From assembly GCA_018222985.1 (NCBI GenBank), contig JAAEZG010000008.1, positions 1 through 64,000 of the forward strand: 64,000 nt of DNA. Direction: 5' to 3'. This document shows, piece after piece, positions 30,113 to 40,016 of this stretch (the first letter of the stretch is position 1; the number at the start of each line of letters is the position of its first letter). Under the pieces are notes generated by a model. The model had not been told where the DNA came from, searched no databases, and saw only the letters and a list, made by a program, of their open reading frames with translations. This DNA is from Gammaproteobacteria bacterium. Lineage in GTDB: Bacteria; Pseudomonadota; Gammaproteobacteria; Enterobacterales; Alteromonadaceae. A program made the position numbers and the translations under genes.

Positions 30113-31213
30113 CTACAGTCGCATTGGCATAACAACATACAATGACGAAGCATCGTCGTTGTCTTCAATTAAGCCACTCGCGTCTGAGCTGGACAAGGTT
30201 AATTTCACTTTATCGCCTTGAATGGTGTTTAACACGTCAATGAGGTAACTCACGTTAAAGCCTATCTCTAATGGCTCGCCCTGATATTCGCACTCTAACA
30301 CTTCTTCAGCCGTTTCTTGCTCTGGGTTATTTGCGGTTAGGCACAGTTCACCAGAACTTAAGTTAAGACGTACCCCGCGATATTTCTCATTGGACAAAAT
30401 TGAAGCGCGCGAGCAAGCCTGTTTAAGAACATCGCGTTCCGCCACAACAATTTTATCACCACCACTAGGTAGCACACGACGGTAATCAGGAAAGCGCCCG
30501 TCAACCAATTTACTCGTGAAACCAATACCGTTGGTTTCTACGCGAATGTGATTATTACCAATGAGCACCCGTACTTCGTTATCCGCATCATCAAGTAAAC
30601 GCAGCAACTCCATAACGCCCTTGCGAGGCACAATAACCTGACGAGCCGCCAAGTTGGGCTGTCCGATATCGCAGCTGCTCATTGCTAACCGGTGACCGTC
30701 GGTCGCCACGGTACGCAAAATATTCGCGTCGGTTTCAAACAACATGCCGTTTAGGTAATAGCGTACGTCTTGGTTGGCCATTGAGAAATGCGTGCGCTCC
30801 ATCAGGTCTTTCAACACTGACTGACTTGTCACCAACTGAATATCACTATCCCAATCATCAATGTTTGGAAAGTCTTGGGCCGGCAGGGTTGCCAAAGTAA
30901 ATTTGCTGCGCCCAGAACGTATCAGCGCTTTATCTGCCGAAGCACTAAATTCGACCACCGCACCGTCTGGCAAACTCCGAACAATATCTACCAACTTTTT
31001 CGCGGGTACGGTCACAGCACCTTGCTCGCCGTTTTCAATGACGCACGACGAAACCAACTCAACCTCTAAGTCAGTACCCGTTAGGCGTACCGAGTCAGTT
31101 TCTACCTGAATTAAAACGTTCGACAAAATTGGAATAGTATGACGACGCTCAACAGCGCCACTGACAACCTGAAGTGGCTTTAAAAAAGCATCACGATTGA
31201 TGGAAAATTTCAT
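30113..31213 (-). CDS. dnaN: DNA polymerase III beta sliding clamp
   Basis: DnaN forms the ring-shaped dimer clamp that tethers Pol III. The start at 31213 reads MKFSINRDAFLKPLQVVSG, matching the family; two more residues are possible from an ATG at 31219. The three-domain length of 366 equals E. coli DnaN. Typical ends are ILSNEKYRGVRLNL and SSLYVVMPMRL. It lies between dnaA and recF in the leftward replication operon. Confidence 0.98.
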   Translation of the reverse strand: MKFSINRDAFLKPLQVVSGAVERRHTIPILSNVLIQVETDSVRLTGTDLEVELVSSCVIENGEQGAVTVPAKKLVDIVRSLPDGAVVEFSASADKALIRSGRSKFTLATLPAQDFPNIDDWDSDIQLVTSQSVLKDLMERTHFSMANQDVRYYLNGMLFETDANILRTVATDGHRLAMSSCDIGQPNLAARQVIVPRKGVMELLRLLDDADNEVRVLIGNNHIRVETNGIGFTSKLVDGRFPDYRRVLPSGGDKIVVAERDVLKQACSRASILSNEKYRGVRLNLSSGELCLTANNPEQETAEEVLECEYQGEPLEIGFNVSYLIDVLNTIQGDKVKLTLSSSDASGLIEDNDDASSLYVVMPMRL

Positions 31214-31261
31214 GCCCACATTCCCCTGTTGTTATGTCCCTGCCACTTTCTGTTATACATC

Positions 31262-32677
31262 TTATGCCGAAAGCGTGCGGATTAAGTTTCGGTAATCTTC
31301 TTTTAAATCGTTCTGTTCATCTTTTAACTTGGCAATTGTACGACAAGCATGTAATACGGTTGTGTGGTCACGGCCACCAAAAGCGTCGCCAATTTCCGGC
31401 AAACTATGATTCGTTAGCTCTTTTGCTAAAGCCATTGCCACCTGGCGCGGCCGCGCAACTGAACGCGTACGGCGTTTAGAAAGCATGTCAGACATTTTAA
31501 TGTTGTAATACTCAGCCACCGTTTTCTGAATATTATCAATAGTAACAAGCTTTTCTTGCGCCGCAATTAAGTCGCGCAATGCTTCGCGTACAAAATCAAT
31601 CGTAATTTGGCGCCCAGTTAAATTCACGTTCGCCACCAAGCGGTTCAATGCCCCTTCAAGCTCGCGAACATTCGAACGTAACCGTTTCGCAATAAAAAAC
31701 GCGACTTCGTGCGGAAGGGTAATACCGCGCTCTTGCGCTTTGCGAATTAAAATTGCCACACGGGTTTCAAGCTCTGGCGGCTCAATAGCTATCGTTAAGC
31801 CCCAGCCAAAACGGGAACGCAATCGATCTTCAAGGCCTTCAATTTCTTTCGGATACAAATCGCTAGTAAGAATGATTTGCTGGTTACCCTCAAGTAAGGC
31901 ATTGAAAGTATGGAAGAATTCTTCTTGCGTGCCCTTTTTGTTCGAAAAGAAGTGAATATCATCAATTAACAATGCATCTACCGAGCGATAATAGCGCTTC
32001 ATTTCGTCTATGGTACCGTTTTTAAGCGCATTCACCATGTCTTGAACAAAGCGTTCGGCACGCATGTAAAAAACCTTGGCGTCTTTTTTGTGCGCACGAA
32101 TTGCGTTGCCCACGGCATGTAACAAATGCGTTTTACCTAAACCGGTACCACCATAAACAAATAACGGGTTGTACACACCGCCTGGGTTTTCAGCCACTTG
32201 ATGGGCAGCTGCTAAAGCGAGTTGGTTTGACTTACCTTCAACAAAGTTATCAAAGGTATACTCTTCGTCTATGTTTGACTCAAACGCCGGTGCCGGTGCA
32301 TCGGTTTGCGTCCAAGGGGTTGCACGCTTACTGCGTTGGCTGACAGGCTTATCTGCTGACGCACCTGAATTGGTCGCCTCACGCGCAGAATCTGAACTTG
32401 TATTGTTGGCAACAGCTTTCTTTTCAACGCCGCCTACACGAAATGAAACGCGCGGATGTTTCTCGCCACGTTCTTTTGCAAGCTCAGTAAGATAATCATT
32501 GATGGTGTTGAGGTACTTGTCTTTAATCCAGTCAACAACGTAAGCATTTGGGGCATACAGCGTAAGAACGTCGTTTTCGACTTCCGATTGCAACGGGCGG
32601 ATCCAAGTATTGAAATTCTGAGCGGTCAATTCGCTTTGCAGTCTATCAGCGCATAATTGCCAAAGCGATTTATTCAC
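31262..32677 (-). CDS. dnaA: Chromosomal replication initiator DnaA
   Basis: DnaA binds TTATNCACA boxes and opens the origin. Domain I begins [20 protein letters not shown]. The AAA+ domain has Walker [17 protein letters not shown], Walker [10 protein letters not shown] and [18 protein letters not shown]. Domain IV ends with the box-binding helix [14 protein letters not shown] chose the GTG at 32677, which has GGGAGACAG just upstream and aligns with known N-termini (471 residues); an ATG at 32701 adds eight residues. Two DnaA boxes lie upstream, consistent with autoregulation. Confidence 0.98.
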   Translation of the reverse strand: MNKSLWQLCADRLQSELTAQNFNTWIRPLQSEVENDVLTLYAPNAYVVDWIKDKYLNTINDYLTELAKERGEKHPRVSFRVGGVEKKAVANNTSSDSAREATNSGASADKPVSQRSKRATPWTQTDAPAPAFESNIDEEYTFDNFVEGKSNQLALAAAHQVAENPGGVYNPLFVYGGTGLGKTHLLHAVGNAIRAHKKDAKVFYMRAERFVQDMVNALKNGTIDEMKRYYRSVDALLIDDIHFFSNKKGTQEEFFHTFNALLEGNQQIILTSDLYPKEIEGLEDRLRSRFGWGLTIAIEPPELETRVAILIRKAQERGITLPHEVAFFIAKRLRSNVRELEGALNRLVANVNLTGRQITIDFVREALRDLIAAQEKLVTIDNIQKTVAEYYNIKMSDMLSKRRTRSVARPRQVAMALAKELTNHSLPEIGDAFGGRDHTTVLHACRTIAKLKDEQNDLKEDYRNLIRTLSA

Positions 32678-32841
32678 ACCTGTCTCCCGTTCTTGTCGCA
32701 TGTTGTTTTAGTTATGTGCAGTGTTGAGCCGATCGTAACCGATCCTTTATAATATGTACCTGCAGGACTGATTTGATTGTACTAAAAGAGACCTAGGATC
32801 GCTAGCTTTTAAGGCAAATTTACCCAACGAGTTAAGCGCTT

Positions 32842-32850
32842 TTATCCACA
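32842..32850 (+). promoter_or_regulatory. Consensus DnaA box
   Basis: TTATCCACA is an exact match to the high-affinity DnaA box. It lies 165 bp upstream of the dnaA GTG. Confidence 0.75.
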
Positions 32851-32875
32851 ATAATAACTATTCTTATTCGCTGTT

Positions 32876-32884
32876 TGTGGATAG
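32876..32884 (-). promoter_or_regulatory. Near-consensus DnaA box, inverted
   Basis: TGTGGATAG is the reverse complement of CTATCCACA, one base off the consensus. It faces the box at 32842 and sits ten bases before the rpmH -35 element, where bound DnaA could influence rpmH. Confidence 0.55.
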
Positions 32885-32893
32885 CTTTTTCCG

Positions 32894-32922
32894 TTGACTT
32901 TGATCCTTTTAACCGTTAGAAT
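32894..32922 (+). promoter_or_regulatory. Sigma-70 promoter of rpmH
   Basis: TTGACT (32894-32899) and TAGAAT (32917-32922) are separated by 17 bp, each one mismatch from the consensus. Transcription would start near 32929, about 38 bases ahead of the rpmH ATG. Confidence 0.75.
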
Positions 32923-32966
32923 TCGCGCTCTAAATTTTTAGGTAACCCGAATACGGAAGTAACGTC

Positions 32967-33101
32967 ATGAAAAGAACATTTCAACCAAGCGTATTGAAGC
33001 GCAAGCGCACTCACGGTTTCCGTGCTCGTATGGCAACGAAAAACGGTCGTCAAGTGTTGGCTCGCCGTCGTGCCAAAGGCCGTAAAGTTCTGTCTGCATA
33101 A
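32967..33101 (+). CDS. rpmH: 50S ribosomal protein L34
   Basis: The 44-residue, Arg/Lys-rich protein starts [20 protein letters not shown] and ends [12 protein letters not shown], the universal L34 sequence pattern, and joins the large ribosomal subunit. It is the first gene of the rightward rpmH-rnpA-yidD-yidC-mnmE run, two bases ahead of rnpA. Confidence 0.99.
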   Translation: MKRTFQPSVLKRKRTHGFRARMATKNGRQVLARRRAKGRKVLSA

Positions 33102-33103
33102 TA

Positions 33104-33496
33104 TTGAAGCAGAACCTCTCTTACGGGCGGGAGTTACGTCTTTTAACTCCCGCGCACTTTCAAAAAGTCTTCGATAATCCCCCGGTGAAAGCTGTCACAG
33201 CTGAACTCACCATGCTCGCTACCCCAAATAATCTCGACCATGCACGCATTGGCGTCACGCTCTCTAAAAAGCGTGCCAAACGCGCAGTTGATCGAAATCG
33301 CATAAAACGCAAGATTCGCGAGAGTTTTCGGTTAAAACAGCATAAAATACCGGCATTCGATATTATCGTGATTGGAAAAAACGGCGTTGTTGATCTTTCA
33401 CAAGAAGAACTACAACAACGTTTGGATTACTTATGGCGAACTTTAAGCAAGCGTTGCGCGCAATACCTATTGGCTTCATCCGCCTCTACCAGCTAA
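33104..33496 (+). CDS. rnpA: Ribonuclease P protein component
   Basis: RnpA is the protein partner of the RNase P ribozyme that matures tRNA 5' ends. The RNR motif is clear in [18 protein letters not shown], with [12 protein letters not shown] before it. Length 130 from a TTG start (E. coli 119). No ribosome site precedes the TTG, which lies two bases after the rpmH stop, so translation is probably coupled. The 3' end overlaps yidD by 64 bp. Confidence 0.96.
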   Translation: MKQNLSYGRELRLLTPAHFQKVFDNPPVKAVTAELTMLATPNNLDHARIGVTLSKKRAKRAVDRNRIKRKIRESFRLKQHKIPAFDIIVIGKNGVVDLSQEELQQRLDYLWRTLSKRCAQYLLASSASTS

Positions 33497-33723
33497 TTAT
33501 TAGTCCGCTGTTAGGGCCTCGATGCCGATTTACGCCGACCTGCTCACAATACGCCATCGAAGCAATCCAAAAGCATGGTATGATGCGAGGCTTCTGGTTA
33601 GCCAGTAAGCGTATTCTGAAATGCCACCCGGGGCATCCCGGCGGCTTCGACCCGGTTCCAGGCACCGAGCCATGTGAAGCGGAAACAAAGATTCAAAGTA
33701 AAACAGAGACGAAGGACTTATGA
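33433..33723 (+). CDS. yidD: Membrane protein insertion efficiency factor YidD
   Basis: YidD (UPF0161) helps YidC-dependent membrane insertion. The 96 residues have the family block [30 protein letters not shown] with its conserved Cys residues, followed by [13 protein letters not shown]. The N-terminal amphipathic segment overlaps rnpA and the stop overlaps the yidC ATG by 4 bp, so all three are translated as a coupled set. The C-terminal tail is longer than usual and polar. Confidence 0.95.
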   Translation: MANFKQALRAIPIGFIRLYQLIISPLLGPRCRFTPTCSQYAIEAIQKHGMMRGFWLASKRILKCHPGHPGGFDPVPGTEPCEAETKIQSKTETKDL

Positions 33724-35390
33724 ATTCGCCACGTTCTATCTTGTTCATAGCCTTTTTGGTAGTTAGCTTTTTCCTCTACCAAAACTGGCTAATTGATACC
33801 GCACCAGCGGGCACACAAAAACCTGCACAAACACAATCATCAACGAATGACGCAGGTATTCCTAGCGCTAGCTCTATGACCGCGTCATCAGAAAGTGCCG
33901 TACCAGAAGCCTCAGATGCTGGTATGCCAAGTACTGCAGCAGCAAGCACTAGCCAGCGAGTTCGTGTTAAAACTGACGTGCTCGACGTTGTTATTGACAC
34001 CCATGGTGGTGATGTCGTCAACGCGCAGTTACTGCAGTTCGCACAAACCCAAGATAGCCCAGAGCGATTTGAGTTGCTTCACGCCGATCCAAATAAACTC
34101 TACATTGCCCAGTCAGGCCTAGTAGGTGCACACGGCACCGACTCTGCTGAAGGCCGCCCAATGTTCCACGTAGAACAAAGCAGCTACGAGTTAAAAGGCG
34201 ACACGTTAGAAGTGCCTCTGCACTTTACCCAAGACGACGGCAGCAAAATTACAAAAACCTTCGTATTCAATAAAGGTTCTTACGCCGTTGATGTGGTTTA
34301 TACCATTCAAAACGCCGCCACAACGCACAAGCAAATGCAGCTTTACGCGCAGCTTAAGCAAGTCATGACTGAAGGCTCAGGTAACATGATGATGCCAACC
34401 TACAAAGGTGGTGCGTATTCATGGGATGAAGACCGCTATGAAAAGTATGCCTTTGACGACATGCGTGATCAGCGTTTAAACCGTGCCACTGAAAATGGTT
34501 GGGTGGCTATGCTTGAGCACTACTTCGTTGCGGCGTGGGTGCCACGCGGTGAAGGTACAAAACAGCTATTTTCTCGTATTGTTGGCGGTGATCAGGCCAT
34601 TATGGGCATGATGTACCCAACCGCAACCGTAGCACCAGGTGCCTCGGCCGAATTACGTGCTACGCTGTTTGTCGGCCCGAAAGACCAAGATGCCATGGCC
34701 TTAGTTGCAGAAGACCTTAACTTAACCGTTGATTACGGTTTCTTATGGTGGTTAGCGCAGCCAATCTTTAAGTTACTTCAGTTAGTACAAAGCGTATTAA
34801 TTAACTGGGGCCTGTCGATTATTGCCATTACCATTATCATCAAAGCACTGCTGTACCCGCTGACCAAGGCACAATACGTGTCGATGGCTAAAATGCGCAT
34901 GATTCAGCCTAAGATGACTGCTTTGCGTGAACGTTATGGTGACGACCGTCAGAAAATGTCACAAGCCATGATGAAAATGTACAAAGAAGAGAAAGTAAAC
35001 CCACTTGGTGGCTGTTTACCTATGCTTCTGCAGTTACCTATTTTCCTATCGCTTTACTGGGTACTTCTTGAAAGCGTTGAATTGCGTCATGCTCCATTGT
35101 TCCTCTGGATCAATGACTTGTCAGCAAAAGACCCATACTACATCTTGCCTGTTCTTATGGGTGTGTCGATGTTTGTCATGCAGAAATTGCAGCCAACACC
35201 AGCAACCGATCCAATGCAGCAGAAGTTACTACAGTACATGCCGGTTATCTTTACCGTGTTCTTCTTGTGGTTCCCTGCAGGCCTGGTACTTTACTGGTTG
35301 AGCAGCAACTTAATCACCATTGGACAAATGCAGTGGATTTATCGTGGCCTTGAGAAAAAAGGCATGATGGAACGCCGCAAAAAGAAATAA
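33720..35390 (+). CDS. yidC: Membrane protein insertase YidC
   Basis: YidC inserts and folds inner-membrane proteins alone or with SecYEG. An N-terminal membrane anchor (about residues 5-20) is followed by a Ser/Thr-rich linker, the large periplasmic P1 domain (about 75-340) and the conserved five-helix core ([20 protein letters not shown] onward) ending [11 protein letters not shown]. Length 556 (E. coli 548). It overlaps yidD by ATGA. A one-mismatch parS sequence lies in its P1 coding region, again read as FHVEQ. Confidence 0.98.
   Translation: MNSPRSILFIAFLVVSFFLYQNWLIDTAPAGTQKPAQTQSSTNDAGIPSASSMTASSESAVPEASDAGMPSTAAASTSQRVRVKTDVLDVVIDTHGGDVVNAQLLQFAQTQDSPERFELLHADPNKLYIAQSGLVGAHGTDSAEGRPMFHVEQSSYELKGDTLEVPLHFTQDDGSKITKTFVFNKGSYAVDVVYTIQNAATTHKQMQLYAQLKQVMTEGSGNMMMPTYKGGAYSWDEDRYEKYAFDDMRDQRLNRATENGWVAMLEHYFVAAWVPRGEGTKQLFSRIVGGDQAIMGMMYPTATVAPGASAELRATLFVGPKDQDAMALVAEDLNLTVDYGFLWWLAQPIFKLLQLVQSVLINWGLSIIAITIIIKALLYPLTKAQYVSMAKMRMIQPKMTALRERYGDDRQKMSQAMMKMYKEEKVNPLGGCLPMLLQLPIFLSLYWVLLESVELRHAPLFLWINDLSAKDPYYILPVLMGVSMFVMQKLQPTPATDPMQQKLLQYMPVIFTVFFLWFPAGLVLYWLSSNLITIGQMQWIYRGLEKKGMMERRKKK
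34162..34177. promoter_or_regulatory. Near-match parS site inside yidC
   Basis: TGTTCCACGTAGAACA differs from the two perfect recF copies at one position (A for G at the 11th base). It lies 1.5 kb to the right of dnaA, opposite the recF pair, as expected for a parS cluster flanking the origin region. Confidence 0.6.
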
Positions 35391-35410
35391 CGAACCTAGG
35401 TTATTAACCA

Positions 35411-36784
35411 ATGGACTTAGAGCTAACGAACGATACCATAGTCGCACAAGCCACCCCTCCTGGGCGTGGCGGTGTCGGTATCGTCAGAGTTAGCGGGCCT
35501 GCGGCAAAAACTGTCGCTGAGCGTATGTTGGGCTACTGCCCGGCACCGCGTAAAGCCGAATACCTGCCATTTAAAGACCTAAAAGGCGCAGTGCTCGATG
35601 AGGGCATTGCGCTTTTCTTTCAGAGCCCAAATTCGTTCACTGGCGAAGACGTTCTTGAGTTACAAGGTCACGGTGGCCCTGTACTTATTGATATGATCAT
35701 CAAGGCTATTCTGGATTTTCCAGATGTACGCCCTGCACGGCCTGGCGAATTTAGCGAACGCGCGTTTTTAAACGACAAACTTGATTTAACCCAAGCTGAA
35801 GCCATTGCCGATTTAATTGACACCACCTCTGAGCAGGCGGCCAAAGCGGCGCTACAAAGCCTACAGGGCGGTTTTTCTCACGAAATCGACCAACTGGTAG
35901 ATCAAGTCATACATTTGCGTATGTACGTTGAGGCCGCTATTGATTTTCCGGACGAAGAAATCGATTTTCTGAGTGACGGCAAAGTTTCCGGCGACTTAGA
36001 AGCCATTATCGATCGCCTACAGCAAGTTATGGTGCAAGCTAAACAAGGCACCCTGCTGCGTGAAGGCATGAAAGTGGTGATTGCTGGGCGCCCTAACGCC
36101 GGCAAATCATCTTTGTTAAATGCCTTAGCTGGCCGCGAATCGGCGATTGTAACCGCCATTGCCGGCACCACACGCGATGTACTTCGTGAGCACATTCAAA
36201 TTGATGGGATGCCACTACACATTATCGATACTGCTGGCCTTCGCGAAAGCCCTGATGAAGTTGAGCGTATCGGTATTCAGCGTGCTTGGGACGAAATTCG
36301 CGGCGCCGACCGCGTGCTGTTTATGGTCGATGCGACCGAAACCGATGCCGTTCACCCCGCAGACATTTGGCCAGAATTCTTCGAGCAACTACCCGATGAC
36401 CTGCCATTTACCGTTATTCGTAACAAGGTCGACCTCAATGCTGAGCCCGTGGCTATTGAAGACATACGCGGTATTCCGGTGCTACACCTTAGCGCTAAAA
36501 CCGGCCATGGCATTGAGCTATTACGTGAGCACTTGAAACACAGTGTGGGTTATACCGCGACCAGCGAAGGCAGCTTTATGGCGCGTCGGCGCCACCTTGA
36601 TGCGCTTGAACGTGCCCGTGAGCACTTAAGTATTGGCCAAGAACAACTTGAAATGAATCTGGCCGGCGAATTACTCGCCGAAGAGCTGCGCATTACCCAA
36701 CAACACCTCAATGAAATTACCGGCGAGTTCACTTCTGACGACTTATTGGGCAGAATTTTTAGTAGTTTTTGCATCGGCAAATAG
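35411..36784 (+). CDS. mnmE: tRNA modification GTPase MnmE
   Basis: MnmE, with MnmG, makes the 5-substituted uridine at tRNA wobble position 34. An N-terminal folate-binding domain ([22 protein letters not shown]) leads. The G domain, inserted in a helical domain, has [28 protein letters not shown] and NKVDL. The protein ends in the conserved FCIGK, whose Cys is catalytic. Length 457 (E. coli 454). mnmG is not adjacent and not in the window. Confidence 0.99.
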   Translation: MDLELTNDTIVAQATPPGRGGVGIVRVSGPAAKTVAERMLGYCPAPRKAEYLPFKDLKGAVLDEGIALFFQSPNSFTGEDVLELQGHGGPVLIDMIIKAILDFPDVRPARPGEFSERAFLNDKLDLTQAEAIADLIDTTSEQAAKAALQSLQGGFSHEIDQLVDQVIHLRMYVEAAIDFPDEEIDFLSDGKVSGDLEAIIDRLQQVMVQAKQGTLLREGMKVVIAGRPNAGKSSLLNALAGRESAIVTAIAGTTRDVLREHIQIDGMPLHIIDTAGLRESPDEVERIGIQRAWDEIRGADRVLFMVDATETDAVHPADIWPEFFEQLPDDLPFTVIRNKVDLNAEPVAIEDIRGIPVLHLSAKTGHGIELLREHLKHSVGYTATSEGSFMARRRHLDALERAREHLSIGQEQLEMNLAGELLAEELRITQQHLNEITGEFTSDDLLGRIFSSFCIGK

Positions 36785-36814
36785 CCTCACCACAACAACA
36801 ACGAGAGAACATCC

Positions 36815-37963
36815 ATGGGTTTAATTATTAAATTAGTACTTGGCATTGTTGCCGGTACGCTTATTGGCTTGTATCTACCAGACTGGGTTAGCCAGCTACT
36901 GATTACCTTTAAAGCCATTTTCGGTCAGCTATTATTTTTCACCATTCCGCTGCTAATTCTATTCTTCATTACAAGCGGTATTGCTGGCTTACCGCAGAAC
37001 TCTGGCAAACTGTTGTCGCGCACACTCGGCATTGCGTACCTATCCACTATTATCGCCGGCATTTTAGCGTACGTTGTCGCAAGTTTGGTGGTGCCAATGC
37101 TCACTGCGGCCACAAAAACTGCCGCAAACGCCCAAGAGAGCACTTTACAGCCCTTCTTGACCATCGACATGCCGCCAGTATTCGGCGTGATGACAGCGCT
37201 GGTTTTGGCGTTTATTTTCGGCCTTGGTATTGCCAGTTCTCGCGCTGAGCAACTTAAGCAATTCAGTGATCAGGGTCGCGACATCATTGAGCTACTGTTG
37301 GGCAAGGTAATTATTCCACTGTTGCCGTTCTACATAGCCGGTGTTTTTGCGCAAATGGCCGCCGCTGGCACCGTTTTTAGCACCTTGCAAACCTTCGGTA
37401 TCATTCTGCTGTTAGCCGTAGCGCTGCACTGGGTTTACATCATTAGTATGTTCAGCATTGCGGGCGTAAAAGCCGGCGTAAGCCCAGTGAAGCTGATTAA
37501 GAATATGCTACCCGCTTATTTCACAGCACTTGGCACCATGTCTAGCGCCGCGACTATTCCGGTAACCCTACGCAGTGTTAAAGAAAACGATGTCAACGAT
37601 GACGTGGCGAACTTCGCCGTGCCATTGTGTGCAACCGTTCATTTGGCCGGCTCAACCATCACCATTGTTAGCTGCACTATTGCGGTTATGTTCTTACATA
37701 GCTCGCTAGCGATACCATCATTTTTCACCATCTTGCCATTTATTCTTATGTTAGGTGTGGTGATGTTGGCAGCACCGGGTGTGCCAGGTGGCGCAGTTAT
37801 GTCAGCGGTAGGTTTACTCGGTTCCATGCTGGGCTTCGGCGAAACCGCTATTGCTTTAATGATAGCTCTGTACATGGCGCAAGATAGCTTCGGTACAGCG
37901 TGTAATGTTACTGGCGACGGTGCCATTGCGTTGTTAGTAAACCAGTCAGCTAAACCTAATTAG
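36815..37963 (+). CDS. Dicarboxylate/amino acid:cation symporter
   Basis: The 382 residues belong to the DAACS (SDF) sodium/proton:dicarboxylate or glutamate symporter family. About eight membrane segments are visible; the family's signature reentrant region appears as TALGTMSSAATIPVTLRSVKEN (Ser-rich HP1) and the C-terminal NVTGDGAIALLVN. The family is usually 410-440 residues long, so it is slightly short at the N-terminus. Substrate cannot be set. It lies 30 bp after mnmE and ends at a strong terminator. Confidence 0.9.
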   Translation: MGLIIKLVLGIVAGTLIGLYLPDWVSQLLITFKAIFGQLLFFTIPLLILFFITSGIAGLPQNSGKLLSRTLGIAYLSTIIAGILAYVVASLVVPMLTAATKTAANAQESTLQPFLTIDMPPVFGVMTALVLAFIFGLGIASSRAEQLKQFSDQGRDIIELLLGKVIIPLLPFYIAGVFAQMAAAGTVFSTLQTFGIILLLAVALHWVYIISMFSIAGVKAGVSPVKLIKNMLPAYFTALGTMSSAATIPVTLRSVKENDVNDDVANFAVPLCATVHLAGSTITIVSCTIAVMFLHSSLAIPSFFTILPFILMLGVVMLAAPGVPGGAVMSAVGLLGSMLGFGETAIALMIALYMAQDSFGTACNVTGDGAIALLVNQSAKPN

Positions 37964-37987
37964 CAAATTTAAACATCACTAAGCACA

Positions 37988-38028
37988 CTAAAAAGCCGCT
38001 GCTTTCGTAAGAAAACAGCGGCTTTTTA
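37988..38028. terminator. Bidirectional terminator after the symporter gene
   Basis: AAAAAGCCGCTG pairs with CAGCGGCTTTTT around a short inner loop (CTTTC-gtaa-GAAAA can extend the stem). A-run and T-run flank it, so it stops both the symporter gene and the convergent OmpA-like gene. Confidence 0.9.
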
Positions 38029-38062
38029 CTCACCGATATTAAGAAGTCATTCGGCTAAGTGC

Positions 38063-38692
38063 CTATTCGGCCTCATTAGGTACAATGCGCAATTCAACAC
38101 GGCGGTTTTCTTGCCGCCCGCCTGCTGTGCCATTGTCTGCAATGGGTTGAGTTTCGCCGTAACCGACAGTGGTTACGCGGCGCTGGTCGACACCCTCACC
38201 AACTAAGTAGTTACGTACTGATAAAGCACGGCGTTCTGACAACTGCATATTGTAGTTCGCGTCTCCAACGCTATCCGTATGGCCTTCCACCAACATGGTG
38301 GTTTTTTCATAGCGGTTTAATACACGGCCAACATCTGAAAGCACCGGATAAAAGCCTTGGGCAATGCTTGAACTGTCGGTTGCAAAAGTCACGTTGCTGG
38401 GCAGCTGCAAGCGAATGTTGTCGCCTTCGCGAATCACTTCTACGCCACTACCAGCTAATGAATCACGGAACTCTTGCTCCTGCTTATCCATATAGTTACC
38501 AATGGCACCACCAGCAATGGCGCCAGCTACCGCGCCCCAAACATAACGACTCTTGTCATGGTCGCCGGTGCCTTTACCGATCACTGCGCCAGCAATAGCG
38601 CCAATAGTCGCGCCTTTTTGCGCGTTGGTCATATTGGCACAACCCGTAGCAACTAACGATGAAACAGCGACTGCTAAGACTAATTTTTTCAT
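38063..38692 (-). CDS. OmpA-family peptidoglycan-associated lipoprotein (YiaD-like)
   Basis: The signal peptide ends in the lipobox LVATGC with Cys at residue 18, so it is an outer-membrane lipoprotein. A Gly-rich glycine-zipper region (GATIGAIAGAVIG and GAVAGAIAGGAIGNYM) follows. The C-terminal OmpA domain has FATDSSSI, VEGHTDSVGDANYNMQLSE and RRALSVRNYL, which bind diaminopimelate. Length 209 (E. coli YiaD 219). It likely links the envelope to peptidoglycan. Confidence 0.93.
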   Translation of the reverse strand: MKKLVLAVAVSSLVATGCANMTNAQKGATIGAIAGAVIGKGTGDHDKSRYVWGAVAGAIAGGAIGNYMDKQEQEFRDSLAGSGVEVIREGDNIRLQLPSNVTFATDSSSIAQGFYPVLSDVGRVLNRYEKTTMLVEGHTDSVGDANYNMQLSERRALSVRNYLVGEGVDQRRVTTVGYGETQPIADNGTAGGRQENRRVELRIVPNEAE

Positions 38693-38783
38693 ACCAGTAA
38701 ATTCCTTGTCCTGCTTAATAGTCCTTTAACCTTAGCACAGTAAAGAAAAGTTGCGCCGCTGTTTGCACCAATTTAACGCTTAA

Positions 38784-39263
38784 CTATTTTTGGGTTCGCA
38801 CAAACAAGGCCACCACAGCCGATGTGATAACGCCCATCACCACTGCGCCGATAACCGACTGAATCATATAGCTTTGCAGGCTAAAATAACTCAGTGCCTG
38901 AGGTTCGGTCATGTTGCCACTGGTCACTGCATACTCCACCATGTTGGTGAAAAAATGGGGGGACACAAAACTATGCGCAAGCCATTGCGTTAACGGACTT
39001 AAAATAGCCACCACAATGGTCATTCCCACGCCACACATGAAGCCCTGCTTCCAAGTCATTTGTCCTTGCAGCTCGCGATCTCGTTTTTGGCGCAGCGCTA
39101 ACACATAAATAGCAATGGCAACTATCGCGAACACATTCGTCCACACCATATGTAGGTGAATCAATGAACTATGCAAGCCTGCAAGACGTTCAATAAGCAC
39201 CCAAACCAACATGGCTAGACTAAAAATAACACCCCAGCGAATTTCCAATTTATAGTTATTCAT
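38784..39263 (-). CDS. DUF4199-like four-helix membrane protein
   Basis: Four membrane segments (roughly residues 10-27, 38-58, 74-94 and 132-154) and a Lys-rich cytoplasmic loop match the DUF4199 pattern (WGVIFSLAMLVWVLIERLAGLH at the start, MTWKQGFMCGVGMTIVVAIL in the middle). I chose the start at 39263, preceded by AGAAGG; the longer frame to 39323 overlaps fliA. Function unknown. It follows fliA on the same strand at 49 bp and may be unrelated to motility. Confidence 0.8.
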   Translation of the reverse strand: MNNYKLEIRWGVIFSLAMLVWVLIERLAGLHSSLIHLHMVWTNVFAIVAIAIYVLALRQKRDRELQGQMTWKQGFMCGVGMTIVVAILSPLTQWLAHSFVSPHFFTNMVEYAVTSGNMTEPQALSYFSLQSYMIQSVIGAVVMGVITSAVVALFVRTQK

Positions 39264-39312
39264 CACGCACCTTCTAGTTTTGTTAAAAACGTCGGTTAAA
39301 CGTTGATTGCGG

Positions 39313-40011
39313 TTAAGCGGCAACTCGTGCGCGAATACGCTTGATGGCTTGGCTATGCAGCTGCGACACCCGCGACTCGGTTACATCGAGTACGGCACCG
39401 ATCTCTTTGAGGTTAAGCTCTTCTTGATAATAGAGCGTCATGACTAATTTTTCACGCTCAGGAAGGGAGTCAATGGCTTGAACAAGTAATGATTTGAGCT
39501 CCGCAGCGCCAATTTGCGCCTCTGGCTCTGCTTCTTCATCGCCATTTGTTTCGGCATTAGGCGTGTCGGTAACCACTTCGTCGTACGACAACACTAAACC
39601 GTTATTCGTGTCCAACAATAGTTGGTGATATTCGTTGAGCTCCATGCCCAACTCGGTCGCTATTTCGCGCTCTTCAGGCACACGCCCAAGTTGTTGCTCT
39701 AAGCGACGAATGGTTTGCTCAAGCTCACGTCCACTGCGCCGCACGCTACGCGGAAGCCAGTCGCGACTGCGCAGTTCGTCAATCATGGCGCCACGTATAC
39801 GTTGGTGGGCATAAGTAGAAAATGCCACGCCCGAGTCTGGGTCGAACCGATCAACACAGCTAAGTAACCCTTCAACGCCAGCTTGAATTAAATCATCCAC
39901 ATCAACGCCCGCTGGCAATTTAACCTTAAGGTTAAAAGCCTGGCGTCGAACCAGTGGATAATACTGTTCGATAATGCTGTTTTTGTTGAACTTACCTTCA
40001 GCTGTATACAT
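39313..40011 (-). CDS. fliA: Flagellar RNA polymerase sigma-28 factor FliA
   Basis: FliA directs transcription of late flagellar genes. Sigma regions are visible: region 2 (VDVDDLIQAGVEGLLSCVDRFDP and FSTYAHQRIRGAMIDELRS), region 3 (RRLEQQLGRVPEEREIATEL) and region 4 (LPEREKLVMTLYYQEELNLKEIGAVLDVTESRVSQLHSQA). Length 232 (E. coli 239). It ends the flhB-flhA-flhF-orf163-fliA operon with a 5-bp gap. Its target sequences occur at several places in this window. Confidence 0.97.
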   Translation of the reverse strand: MYTAEGKFNKNSIIEQYYPLVRRQAFNLKVKLPAGVDVDDLIQAGVEGLLSCVDRFDPDSGVAFSTYAHQRIRGAMIDELRSRDWLPRSVRRSGRELEQTIRRLEQQLGRVPEEREIATELGMELNEYHQLLLDTNNGLVLSYDEVVTDTPNAETNGDEEAEPEAQIGAAELKSLLVQAIDSLPEREKLVMTLYYQEELNLKEIGAVLDVTESRVSQLHSQAIKRIRARVAA

Positions 40012-40016
40012 AGTTT

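Larger units (their letters stand above)
32678..32966. other. Divergent dnaA-rpmH regulatory gap, possible origin element
   Basis: The 289-bp gap between the divergent dnaA and rpmH genes holds a consensus DnaA box, a one-mismatch box in inverse orientation 25 bp away, four GATC sites and AT-rich stretches. In Pseudomonas the origin lies in this gap; in Shewanella and E. coli it lies beside mnmG, absent here. Two boxes are few for an origin, so autoregulation of dnaA is the safer reading. Confidence 0.45.
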
